This document shows, one piece after another, positions 7,657-15,230 of a stretch of 28,900 bases of DNA. A program made the translations under genes and the position numbers. Source of the stretch: Candidatus Krumholzibacteriia bacterium (GTDB lineage: Bacteria > Krumholzibacteriota > Krumholzibacteriia > G020349025); the NCBI GenBank assembly GCA_035649275.1, contig DASRJW010000046.1, forward strand, positions 1 through 28,900. The letters run 5' to 3'. Each line of letters starts with the position of its first letter. Position 1 is the first letter of the stretch. Below the pieces are notes generated by a model. That model had not been told where the DNA came from and did no database searches. It saw only the letters and a list, made by a program, of their open reading frames with translations.

Positions 7657-9177
7657 TCAGTCGAGAACGAGCCAGTGCACTACCTCACCTTGCTCCAGCG
7701 TGTCCAGATGCATGTCGGCGAGCTGCAACAGCTCCTGCCGCGCCTCTATCCCCCGGCGGGCCAGGAACCAGAGCGTGGCGAGGACGCGCTCCTGGGCGCG
7801 GCCGCGCGGGCGCAGGCGCTGGGACAAGCGCTCGAGGGCTGGTTCGGCGCGCAGCAGCTCCTGCACCGCCGCATCCTCCAGAGCAGCGATGAAGTCGTCA
7901 CGCACTCCTTCCAGCCGCCGGAGTGGCCGCTCCAACGCGGTGTTGCCGGACGGAACCAGGGCGCCGAGCGCGCCGAGGGTGGCGCCGAAGGCCGCCTCCA
8001 CCCGTTGCCGCGGCTCCCGCGCGCGCCGGCGCGCCGCCTCGCGCAGTGCCGCCTCGCCGTGGGCGAGCAAGCGTTCGGCGTCGATGCCGTGGCGCTGCGC
8101 GGCCTCCCAGGTGTTCGTACCGACGAGGGTGAGGGCCAGCCGCGGGACGAGGGCGCTCTCGGGAACGCCGAGGAGCGGACGCAGCGCCCGGCTCTCGTGC
8201 AGATAGCCAATTTCCGCCGGGCCGACCACGCTCGCCAGCACCGGAAACAGTGCGTCCTGGATCAGGGGCCGCAGGACGACGTTGGCAGCCACGCTCTCCG
8301 GGGCTCGTTCGAGAGCCTGACGCAGCGGCGCCCTGTCGTCGCGCACCTTGAGACGGCGGCCACCGTCGACGAGGAAGAGCGCCTGTCGGGTGCTCGAGGG
8401 CGAGAGCGTGGGCGCGAAACCCGCCGCAGCGAGGGCGGCGGCGCGTGTTTCGATCGCCTCGGTGGCTGCGTCCGCCGCTTCGAGGTAACGGCGGAAGAGC
8501 GGTGCCGCGTGGGTACGGAGTGCGGGATGGCGCGCGTCCACCACCACCAGCTCGGGGAACACGGCACGGAGCAGACGCCCGACCCAATCGGCGTGATCTC
8601 GCGCGCCGCGCGGCAGCAAGGGTTGCAAGGCGTCGCGGCGAGCGCCGTCGAGAAGAGAGAGCGCGGCGCTCGCTGCGGCTTCGTCCCCTGCTGCCGGCAG
8701 ATCGCCGACGAAGCCTTGTGCCTGCCGACCCGCAGCGGGCAGCTCGAGGAAGAAGAGCTCCCCTGCCGCGGTGAGCCAGCCGACACGGGACACCTCGTCG
8801 AAGTCCACGTCGTCCGCCGCATTCCAGAACACCGGCACCACCGGTCGGCCCAGGGCGCGAGCGCTGCGCCGCGCCAAAGCGACCGCGGTGGCCGCTTTGA
8901 GGACGACGAAAACGGCGCCGCCGACGCAACCTGGTTGTTGCCCCGTGGCCACGGCGAGAGCTCCGGGCGCCGCGAGGGCTTGCAGAGCCGCGGCGCCCTC
9001 GCCGTCTGCTGCGAGAGCTCGTACCAGGTCCGGCGCCATGGGGGTGCGCGCCGCGAGTGCCGGCAGGCTGGACAAGCCCGGGGCACGCAGCGCCTCCGGT
9101 AGCTGGCCGCGCACGTGGGCTTGCACCAGTGCCCCGGAGCTCGAAACGCTCCAGGGCAGGCGGGAAGCGATCTGCAT
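7657..9177 (-). CDS. bshC: Bacillithiol biosynthesis protein BshC (putative cysteine-adding enzyme)
   Basis: This 506-residue protein belongs to the family thought to ligate cysteine to GlcN-malate, the final step to bacillithiol. Hallmarks are ATGQQPG (77-83) followed by a glycine-rich stretch and a conserved lysine (VVLKAATAVALA), then PVVPVFWNAADDVDFDEV (112-129). TGQ/VPVFW blocks of this type are diagnostic of BshC. The C-terminal half is alanine/arginine-rich and helical, as expected for the coiled-coil region. In the BshC proteins I remember, the second block reads EDHDF; here it is DDVDF, a His-to-Val change at position 124. GGAGG lies four bases before the ATG. It is 24 bases downstream of the methyltransferase. 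Confidence 0.9.
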   Translation of the reverse strand: MQIASRLPWSVSSSGALVQAHVRGQLPEALRAPGLSSLPALAARTPMAPDLVRALAADGEGAAALQALAAPGALAVATGQQPGCVGGAVFVVLKAATAVALARRSARALGRPVVPVFWNAADDVDFDEVSRVGWLTAAGELFFLELPAAGRQAQGFVGDLPAAGDEAAASAALSLLDGARRDALQPLLPRGARDHADWVGRLLRAVFPELVVVDARHPALRTHAAPLFRRYLEAADAATEAIETRAAALAAAGFAPTLSPSSTRQALFLVDGGRRLKVRDDRAPLRQALERAPESVAANVVLRPLIQDALFPVLASVVGPAEIGYLHESRALRPLLGVPESALVPRLALTLVGTNTWEAAQRHGIDAERLLAHGEAALREAARRRAREPRQRVEAAFGATLGALGALVPSGNTALERPLRRLEGVRDDFIAALEDAAVQELLRAEPALERLSQRLRPRGRAQERVLATLWFLARRGIEARQELLQLADMHLDTLEQGEVVHWLVLD

Positions 9178-9201
9178 GCAACCTCCGCTGTGGGCTGCAG
9201 T

Positions 9202-9951
9202 CTAGCACCCGGGGCGGTCGGCGCCGGCGAGGAGGATGAGCCGCGGGCTGGTGCTGGCGACGAACGGCTCGCCCGCATAACTCCCCCACATCCGGCGCAC
9301 CGGCAGTGCCGCTGCAGCGAGCGCCGCCACGAGGGCGTCGAGCGGCCACAAGCGCACCCTCTCCTCGTAGCGCCGCACCCTGCCGCCGCGTTCCAGCTCC
9401 ACCGCTTTCACCACCACATCGTCCGCTTCGAGCCAGCGACGTTCTCGTACTTGCAGGTTGCCGGCGCGGCGTTCGCTTTCTCCCGGGAGCGAGCGGCGCA
9501 CGCTCGCGGCGTTGAGGAGATCGAGCACCAGCGCTCCCGAGGCTCCCAGCACCCGGCGGATCTCGCCGAGCACGGCCCGGTCTTCGGCGGCGGTCGGCAG
9601 GTAGCCGAAGCTGGTGAACATGCAGAGAGCGAGATCGAAGCTCGCCGCCGCGAAGGGCAACGCTCCCATGTGGCTGCGGACGAAACCCCGCGCTCCGGGT
9701 ACTGCGGCGCGCGCCTGCCGGAGCAAGGGCAAGGACAAATCGAGGCCGACGACGCGGGCATCGCGGCGGCCGAGCGCCGCACTGTAGCGCCCGGCGCCGC
9801 AGGCCAGATCGAGGACGCGCTGCCCGGTGAGCTGCAGCGGTTCGAGCAGTCGGGCGGTGACGCGCTCGGCCTCGGTGGCATCGCGGTGGGCGTAGACCTC
9901 GAGATACTCGGCGTCGAAAGCGCGGACGTACCAAGGGGTGTCGCCGCTCAC
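9202..9951 (-). CDS. Class I SAM-dependent methyltransferase
   Basis: This 249-residue protein has a canonical Rossmann methyltransferase core. Motif I is VLDLACGAGRYSAAL (about 45-59), motif II is VVGLDLS, motif IV is FDLALCMFTSFGYL (the FDL turn), followed by LGEIRRVLGASGALVLDLL. The C-terminal part (YEERVRLWPLDAL, RRMWGSYAGEPFV) resembles methyltransferases of the UbiE/Methyltransf_11/25 type, whose substrates cannot be told from sequence. It starts with GTG overlapping the nadB stop (GTGA) and sits directly before bshC, so it is co-transcribed with the bacillithiol genes. A role with bacillithiol is possible but unsupported. Confidence 0.85.
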   Translation of the reverse strand: MSGDTPWYVRAFDAEYLEVYAHRDATEAERVTARLLEPLQLTGQRVLDLACGAGRYSAALGRRDARVVGLDLSLPLLRQARAAVPGARGFVRSHMGALPFAAASFDLALCMFTSFGYLPTAAEDRAVLGEIRRVLGASGALVLDLLNAASVRRSLPGESERRAGNLQVRERRWLEADDVVVKAVELERGGRVRRYEERVRLWPLDALVAALAAAALPVRRMWGSYAGEPFVASTSPRLILLAGADRPGC

Positions 9952-11600
9952 GGCGTCGCCTCCGGTGCCACCGCGTGCACCGGCGCACCGCTCGGCAACA
10001 AGCGCGGCTCCTCGAAGCGGGAGAGCACGGTGTCACCCTGGAACTCCGGCCGCGACTCCGGCCAGTCGAGAACGGTGTGCAGGCCGCGGCTTTCCTGGCG
10101 GAAACGGGCGCAGCGGACGATGAGCTCCCCCACCAGCGCCAGGTTGCGCAGCTCGATGAGATCGGCGCTCAAGCGATAGCGCCAGTAGTAGCCCTCGATG
10201 GCCTGGCGCAGCAGGGCGAGGCGCTGTGCCGCGAGGGCCAGGCGTTCCTCGCTGCGCACGATGCCCACATAGTCCCAGAGCAACCGCCGCACCGCGTCCC
10301 AGTCGTGATCGAGGAGCACCGTCTCGTAGCGCGCCGCGGTCCCCGCATCGGACCATGCCGCCACGTCGGCGGGCACCGCGTCCAACCCTTGGGCTCGCAG
10401 GTCCACCGCCACCCGATCGGCGTACACCAGGGCTTCGAGGAGCGAGTTGGACGCCAGGCGATTGGCACCGTGCAGGCCGGTCCAGCTCGTCTCCCCCACC
10501 GCGTACAACCCGGGCAGATCGGTGCGGCCCTGCAGGTCCACGGCGACGCCACCGCACATGTAATGCGCCGCCGGCACCACCGGGATGAGATCGCGCTCCA
10601 GGCGCAGGCCGAGGGCCAGACAGGCAGCGTAAATGCCCGGAAAGCGCTGGCGGAGGAAATCGCCGCCGCGGTGGCGCACGTCGAGGAAGACGCACTTGTC
10701 GCCGCGCTGCTTCATCTCCTGATCGATGGCGCGCGCCACCACGTCCCGCGGCGCCAGCTCGCGCCGCGGATCGTAGCGCGGCATGAACTCCTCCTCCGCG
10801 GCGTTGCGCAACACCGCGCCCTCGCCGCGCACCGCCTCGCTCACCAGGAAGCGGCTGCCCCGCGGGTCGAAGAGACAGGTGGGGTGGAACTGCACGAACT
10901 CCATGTCGGCGATGCGCGCACCGGCGCGGTAGGCCATGGCGATGCCGTCCCCCGTGGCCAGATCGGGGTTCGAGGTGTAGAGGTAGGCCTTGCCGCAACC
11001 GCCGGTGGCGAGCACCGTGGCGCCAGCCCGTTGGGTCACGATGACGCCGTCGGGGCGCAGCAGGTAGGCGCCGCCGACGGGTGACTCTCGCGGCGGCGAG
11101 GCGGCGCTGCGCCGGCCGCCCAGGAGATTCACGGCGACGGTGTTCTCGTGCAAGGTGATGTTCGCTTCGCGCTGCACTGCGGCGTAGAGAGCGCGCTCCA
11201 CTTCCCGCCCCGTGGTGTCCTTGAAGTGCACGATGCGGTGCGCCGAGTGGCCGCCTTCCCGTCCGAGCTCCAAGCCGTGACCGGCGTCACGGCTGAAGCG
11301 GGTGCCGAGATCCATGAGCTCGCGGATGACCCGCGGCCCTTGCCGCACCACCATCTCCACGACTTCGGAGCGGCAGATGCCGGCGCCGGCGATCACGGTG
11401 TCCTGCACGTGGGCGGCGTAGGAATCGGCGCTGTCCATCACCGAGGCGATGCCGCCTTGGGCATAGCGCGTGGTGGATTCCATGGCGGCGCGCTTGGTGA
11501 CGACGACGACGCGGGCGAAGCGCGCTACCTTGAGCGCCGTCAGCAAGCCGGCGACGCCGGAGCCGATGACGAGCACGTCGGCGGCGGGATTCTCCTGCAT
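9948..11600 (-). CDS. nadB: L-aspartate oxidase
   Basis: This 550-residue FAD flavoprotein oxidises L-aspartate to iminoaspartate, the first step of de novo NAD synthesis. It has the FAD dinucleotide motif VLVIGSGVAGLLTA near the N-terminus, TTRYAQGGIASV, the substrate-loop region EFVQFHPT, RGEGAVLRN, RDVVARAID, and the C-terminal FAD block YAVGETSWTGLHGANRLASN. Length is standard. The ATG at 11600 has AAGGAG nine bases upstream. NadA and NadC are absent from the window. It is the first gene of the run nadB, methyltransferase, bshC, bshB, bshA, metallophosphoesterase-like gene, and is preceded by a plausible promoter. Confidence 0.93.
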   Translation of the reverse strand: MQENPAADVLVIGSGVAGLLTALKVARFARVVVVTKRAAMESTTRYAQGGIASVMDSADSYAAHVQDTVIAGAGICRSEVVEMVVRQGPRVIRELMDLGTRFSRDAGHGLELGREGGHSAHRIVHFKDTTGREVERALYAAVQREANITLHENTVAVNLLGGRRSAASPPRESPVGGAYLLRPDGVIVTQRAGATVLATGGCGKAYLYTSNPDLATGDGIAMAYRAGARIADMEFVQFHPTCLFDPRGSRFLVSEAVRGEGAVLRNAAEEEFMPRYDPRRELAPRDVVARAIDQEMKQRGDKCVFLDVRHRGGDFLRQRFPGIYAACLALGLRLERDLIPVVPAAHYMCGGVAVDLQGRTDLPGLYAVGETSWTGLHGANRLASNSLLEALVYADRVAVDLRAQGLDAVPADVAAWSDAGTAARYETVLLDHDWDAVRRLLWDYVGIVRSEERLALAAQRLALLRQAIEGYYWRYRLSADLIELRNLALVGELIVRCARFRQESRGLHTVLDWPESRPEFQGDTVLSRFEEPRLLPSGAPVHAVAPEATP

Positions 11601-11634
11601 GGCGCGGGACTCCTTCCCTCGCTGGCTCCAGACA

Positions 11635-11663
11635 AGGCTAGACCCGAGGGCGCAGCGTGGCAA
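11635..11663 (-). promoter_or_regulatory. Sigma70-like promoter for the nadB-bsh operon
   Basis: TTGCCA (11663-11658), a 17-base spacer and TAGCCT (11640-11635) on the minus strand lie about 35 bases before the nadB ATG, within the 242-base divergent intergenic region. The spacing is optimal and the hexamers are good but not perfect. I saw no convincing promoter for the rightward lipoprotein in the same region. Confidence 0.45.
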
Positions 11664-11842
11664 CCGCAGCACGTTCGCGCTCCAGAGCCTTCGCGCGCCG
11701 CGCCGGGACATGGTGAGGCAGCGATGGTGACGATGCTCTCGCCTCCAGGCCCTGGCATGGCCGTTGCTGTGCCGGGGCTGCACCTGTGTCCAGGGTGCCG
11801 GGCGGGCCGCAGGCACGCGACCGCCGTTCTGGAGGGAACACC

Positions 11843-12409
11843 ATGTGGCGTTCTACGATCCTGGCAGGGCTGCTCTGTGCCCTCCTGGGATGCCAAGCCG
11901 ATACGCCGGTCATCGAGGTCCGCGTCACCTCGATCAATGGCGGCGGCCCGGTGCTTGCGGATCTCATCCACTTCGACGAGGGGACCGGCCTCATCACCAT
12001 TCCCGAGGACGTGGCGGTGGTGGAGTTCACCAATCGCAACGAGACGGGCTCGGTGGTGACCGATCCGGGCACCTTCGTCAACGCCTTCCAGCTGGAAAGC
12101 TACACGGTCCGCTGGCGCCGCGCCGACGGCGGCCCGACCTCGGGGACCGGCTGGACACTGGCGGACTACAACTTCGATGCCGCCACCAGCTTCGTGGTCC
12201 CGGCGAACAGCACCGCCGAGACGGGCATCCTCATCGCCCCGGCGGGGATGAAGACGGAGGGACCGTTCGCCGAGGCGCTGGCGAACGGCCAAGAGCTGCT
12301 CCTCATCGCCGACATCGAATTCATCGGTCGCGTGGCGGTGGGACCGACCGAGGACATGCACGTTTACGGTTCGGTGTCGGTGAACTTCGCCGACTTCGCC
12401 GACAAGTGA
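11843..12409 (+). CDS. Small lipoprotein, uncharacterised
   Basis: This 188-residue protein is the only rightward gene in the window. The ATG at 11843 has GGAGGG six bases upstream. A lipoprotein signal peptide (WRSTILAGLLCALLGC, lipobox LLGC, Cys17) leads to a beta-rich domain with segments such as VAVVEFTNRNETGSV, ESYTVRWRRADGG, TSFVVPANSTAETGI and MHVYGSVSVNFADF. This looks like an Ig-like or fibronectin-like sandwich. Similar small lipoproteins with an FTNR..S motif are common in FCB-group genomes but have no known role, and I do not recognise a named family. It is divergent from nadB and overlaps the end of the lpxK fusion by 46 bases. Confidence 0.85.
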   Translation: MWRSTILAGLLCALLGCQADTPVIEVRVTSINGGGPVLADLIHFDEGTGLITIPEDVAVVEFTNRNETGSVVTDPGTFVNAFQLESYTVRWRRADGGPTSGTGWTLADYNFDAATSFVVPANSTAETGILIAPAGMKTEGPFAEALANGQELLLIADIEFIGRVAVGPTEDMHVYGSVSVNFADFADK

Positions 12410-14115
12410 GCCGAGGCGGGGACGAGAACCCGCAGGAGTTCCCCCAGTGAGTCCACGTGGAGCCGCTGCTCGAGCACGAGCAGCGGCTCTTCTTTGCTGA
12501 CTCCCGGCGGCAGCCGCAGCAGATCCTTGCGCGACACCAGCACCCAGGCAGCGTCGAGCCTTTCCAAGCGGCTGGTCAGGTGGCGAAGCGCCGGCATCAG
12601 ATCGGCGTGATCGCCGAGGCGCACGCTGCGACGAATCTGGAAGCCTTCGCGTGCCGCTAGAGTGGCCGCGGCAGCCTCGAAGGCCCGCGGCCGCCCGAGG
12701 CCGCAAAGCAGGACGACCCCCTGGCCGTGGAGACTCCCCGGAGCCACGGGGCTCGCTTCGGGACGGGAGATTCCCGGGAACTCTTCCCGGGCGAGGAAGC
12801 AGTGCTCGGGCGGCAGGTGGGCCCAGGCCGGATGGCGGGGTACGCCACCACGGGAGCGAGTGAAGAGCAGCGCCTGTGCCCGCCGCAGCGCTTGCGGACC
12901 TTCGCGCAAGCGGCCCGCCGGCAGCAGCCAGCCATTGCCGAACGGCGATTCCCAGTCGAGCAGCACCAGGTGACGATCCACCGGCAGCGCTGCGGTCTGC
13001 AGCGCATCGTCCACCAGGATCACGTCCAAATCGCCGCGCCCGCGCAGGAGCTCGAGACCGCGGCGTTTGTCCCTGCTGGCGACGAGAGGCACCGCCGGGC
13101 CGAAGGCCGCCGCCAAGAGCCGGCTCTCATCGGCGGCGCCCTGCGCCTGAGAGCTGCTCACGAGCACGGGATGTTGCTTGCCGAGGCTGCCACCGTGGCC
13201 GCGAGTCAAGACGCCGAAGCGACAACCCACGGCGAGGAGCGCTTCTCCGAGGGCGATGACGCAGGGTGTCTTGCCCGTGCCGCCGGCTTCGAGATTGCCG
13301 ATGCCCACGACCCAGGGTCTCCCCCCGCGCCCGCGCGGCCGCGGCCGGAGCTGCGTTTCGAGGCGGCGCCCGGCGCCGTGCGCGCTGGCCGCGGCGCGGA
13401 GCACCCAAGATGGATCCGGCCGCTCGCTCTGGCGCTCCACCCAGGAGCGCCGATCCTGCACGTCGGCGAGCTCCAACGTGCGTCCCCAGCGCGTCTCCTC
13501 CGCCAGCGTCCACTCGAGCAACGTCGCTTCCAGCTCGCGCTGGGCGCGGGCGAGCTCGGCGGCGCTCGTGGTGCTCGCGATCCAGAGCGGCTCACCGTAT
13601 TGCGTGCGCACCCGGGCGCCGGGATGGGGGAGGCGCAAGGCATCCCAAGTCGGCAGCAGGGTGCAGCGGCTCGCGGTGCCGAACACCGGCATGATGGGCC
13701 GTCCGGTGCGGCGAGCGAGCAACATGACGCCGGCGCGGACATGGTAGCGCGGTCCCACCGGACCATCGACGGTCACCGCCACGTCGCGGCCCGCGTCGAG
13801 TTCGCGGGCGAGACCGAAGAGAGCCTGCACGCCGCCGCGACGGCTCGAACCGCGCACGAGCCCGTAGCCCAGGCGTTGGAGAACGCCGGCGATGAGCTCG
13901 CCATCCCGGTGCTGGCTCACCAGGATCTGGACGTCGCGCCGTCGGTGCGTCCAGGCGAGGATGGCGAGACTTGAGTGCCAGACGGCATAGATGACGTTGC
14001 CGCCTGGACTCTGCCGCCGCGCCGCTTCGATCCGCTCCAGTCCCTCCCACTCGAGCCGCCAGCTGCGACCGAGGGCGGTGAGGACGCCCGCCGCCAGCAT
14101 GCTTGCCGGTCTCAT
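12364..14115 (-). CDS. lpxK: DUF374 acyltransferase-like domain fused to tetraacyldisaccharide 4'-kinase LpxK
   Basis: This 583-residue fusion has two parts. Residues 1-215 match the DUF374 lysophospholipid-acyltransferase-like family: YAVWHSSL (43-50), ILVSQHRDGE (64-73), RGSSRRGG (88-95) and TVDGPVGPRYHVRAGV (115-130). Residues 220-583 are LpxK: the Walker A GNLEAGGTGKTP (273-284), VLTRGHGG, DESRLLA, the basic RDKRRGLELL, ILVDDALQ, LLPAGRLREGPQAL and VLLCGLGRPRAF. LpxK phosphorylates the 4' position of the lipid A disaccharide at the inner membrane. The DUF374 part probably also acts on a lipid, but its reaction is unknown. The ATG overlaps the lpxB stop (ATGA). No stop or frameshift separates the halves. 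Confidence 0.9.
   Translation of the reverse strand: MRPASMLAAGVLTALGRSWRLEWEGLERIEAARRQSPGGNVIYAVWHSSLAILAWTHRRRDVQILVSQHRDGELIAGVLQRLGYGLVRGSSRRGGVQALFGLARELDAGRDVAVTVDGPVGPRYHVRAGVMLLARRTGRPIMPVFGTASRCTLLPTWDALRLPHPGARVRTQYGEPLWIASTTSAAELARAQRELEATLLEWTLAEETRWGRTLELADVQDRRSWVERQSERPDPSWVLRAAASAHGAGRRLETQLRPRPRGRGGRPWVVGIGNLEAGGTGKTPCVIALGEALLAVGCRFGVLTRGHGGSLGKQHPVLVSSSQAQGAADESRLLAAAFGPAVPLVASRDKRRGLELLRGRGDLDVILVDDALQTAALPVDRHLVLLDWESPFGNGWLLPAGRLREGPQALRRAQALLFTRSRGGVPRHPAWAHLPPEHCFLAREEFPGISRPEASPVAPGSLHGQGVVLLCGLGRPRAFEAAAATLAAREGFQIRRSVRLGDHADLMPALRHLTSRLERLDAAWVLVSRKDLLRLPPGVSKEEPLLVLEQRLHVDSLGELLRVLVPASAHLSAKSAKFTDTEP
12460..12495 (+). terminator. Rho-independent terminator for the lipoprotein gene, embedded in lpxK
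   Basis: GAGCCGCTGCTCG (12460-12472) pairs perfectly over 13 bases with CGAGCAGCGGCTC (12477-12489) around an AGCA loop, followed by TTCTTT. It starts 51 bases after the stop of the rightward gene. The same bases encode EEPLLVLEQRL of the LpxK fusion on the other strand. On the minus strand no T-run follows, so it should act only on rightward transcripts. Confidence 0.65.
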
Positions 14116-15230
14116 GACACCACCGCCGCCGCTTGTCTGCTGCCGAGCCGAGCCGCCAGCTCCGCCACCCGCGCCGACGCCCCCGCGGTGCCGAGGCGCG
14201 CGCGGACCTGCGACAGCCCGGCGAGCTGTTGCTGCCGCGCCGCGACATCGAAGAGCAAGCGTTCCATCTCCACCGCCAGCGCGGCCGGGGAGGCCTCCTG
14301 TTGGATGAACTCACGCACCACGCCCTCTCCCGCCACCAGATTGGCGAGCGCGATGTGCGGCACCCGCACCAGCCGCCGCGCCAGGGCGTAATTGACCCAG
14401 CCGGTGCGGTAGAGCACCGCGAACGGACGTTCCGCCAGCGCGGCTTCCAGCGTCGCCGTGCCGGAAGCGACGAAGAGGGCGCGGGCGCGCCGCATGAGCC
14501 GCGCCGCCGGCGCGCTCTCGAGCACCGTGGCGGCGTCGAAGCCCCGCGCCTGCAGTTCCGCGCCCATCCAGGCCGCCGGGGCGGTCGGCGCGCGGCTCAC
14601 CAGCAGGCGGAGCGACGGATGCTTCCGGCAGAGCAGCAGGGCGGCGTCGAGGAGCACCGGCAAGTGCCGACGCACTTCCTGGGGACGGCTCCCGGGAAAG
14701 AGGCCGAGATCCACCTCGGTCCCGCGCTCCCTCTCCTCCGGATCGTCGAGCAAGGGATGACCGACGAAGGAAGCGGGCACGCCGCTTCGTGCGTAGAGCG
14801 CTGGCTCGAAGGGGAGGATGAGCGCCACGTGATCGACGCACTGCTGCAGCCGCTGCAGCCGCCCGGCGCCCCAGGCCCAGACCTGGGGCCCCACATAATA
14901 GAGAACCGGTACGCCGGCGCGCCGTGCGGTGGCGGCGAGTCGCAGGTTGAGGCCGGGAAAGTCGACGGGCAGGAAGAGATCCAGCTCGCCGCCGCGGAGC
15001 AGCGCCTGCAACTTGCGGTACAAGGCGAGGAGGCGCGGCAGGCGCGCCCAGACTTCGACGAAGCCCAGCACCGAGAGCGCGTCGATGTGCGCCACCAGCG
15101 TGGCGCCAGCGGCAGCGAGCTGCTCTCCCCCCACGGCGAGGACCCGGTCGCCCCGCGCCACCAGGTGCCGCACCACCTTGGCGGCGTGGGCGTCGCCGCT
15201 GGCCTCGCCGGCCACGACGAGGACGCGCAT
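14112..15230 (-). CDS. lpxB: Lipid-A-disaccharide synthase
   Basis: This 372-residue GT19 glycosyltransferase condenses UDP-2,3-diacylglucosamine with lipid X to give the lipid A disaccharide. Signature segments are VVAGEASGD (5-13), SVLGFVEVWARLP, LFLPVDFPGLNLRLA, YYVGPQVWAWG, ILPFEPALY, FVGHPLLDD, LGLFPGSRPQEVRRHLP, VASGTATLEAAL and VPHIALANLVAGEGVVREFIQ. All are standard for LpxB. The ATG overlaps the stop of the preceding oxidoreductase (TGATG), with GGAG five bases upstream. It is followed by the DUF374-LpxK fusion, so the last lipid A steps are grouped. Confidence 0.95.
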   Translation of the reverse strand: MRVLVVAGEASGDAHAAKVVRHLVARGDRVLAVGGEQLAAAGATLVAHIDALSVLGFVEVWARLPRLLALYRKLQALLRGGELDLFLPVDFPGLNLRLAATARRAGVPVLYYVGPQVWAWGAGRLQRLQQCVDHVALILPFEPALYARSGVPASFVGHPLLDDPEERERGTEVDLGLFPGSRPQEVRRHLPVLLDAALLLCRKHPSLRLLVSRAPTAPAAWMGAELQARGFDAATVLESAPAARLMRRARALFVASGTATLEAALAERPFAVLYRTGWVNYALARRLVRVPHIALANLVAGEGVVREFIQQEASPAALAVEMERLLFDVAARQQQLAGLSQVRARLGTAGASARVAELAARLGSRQAAAVVS

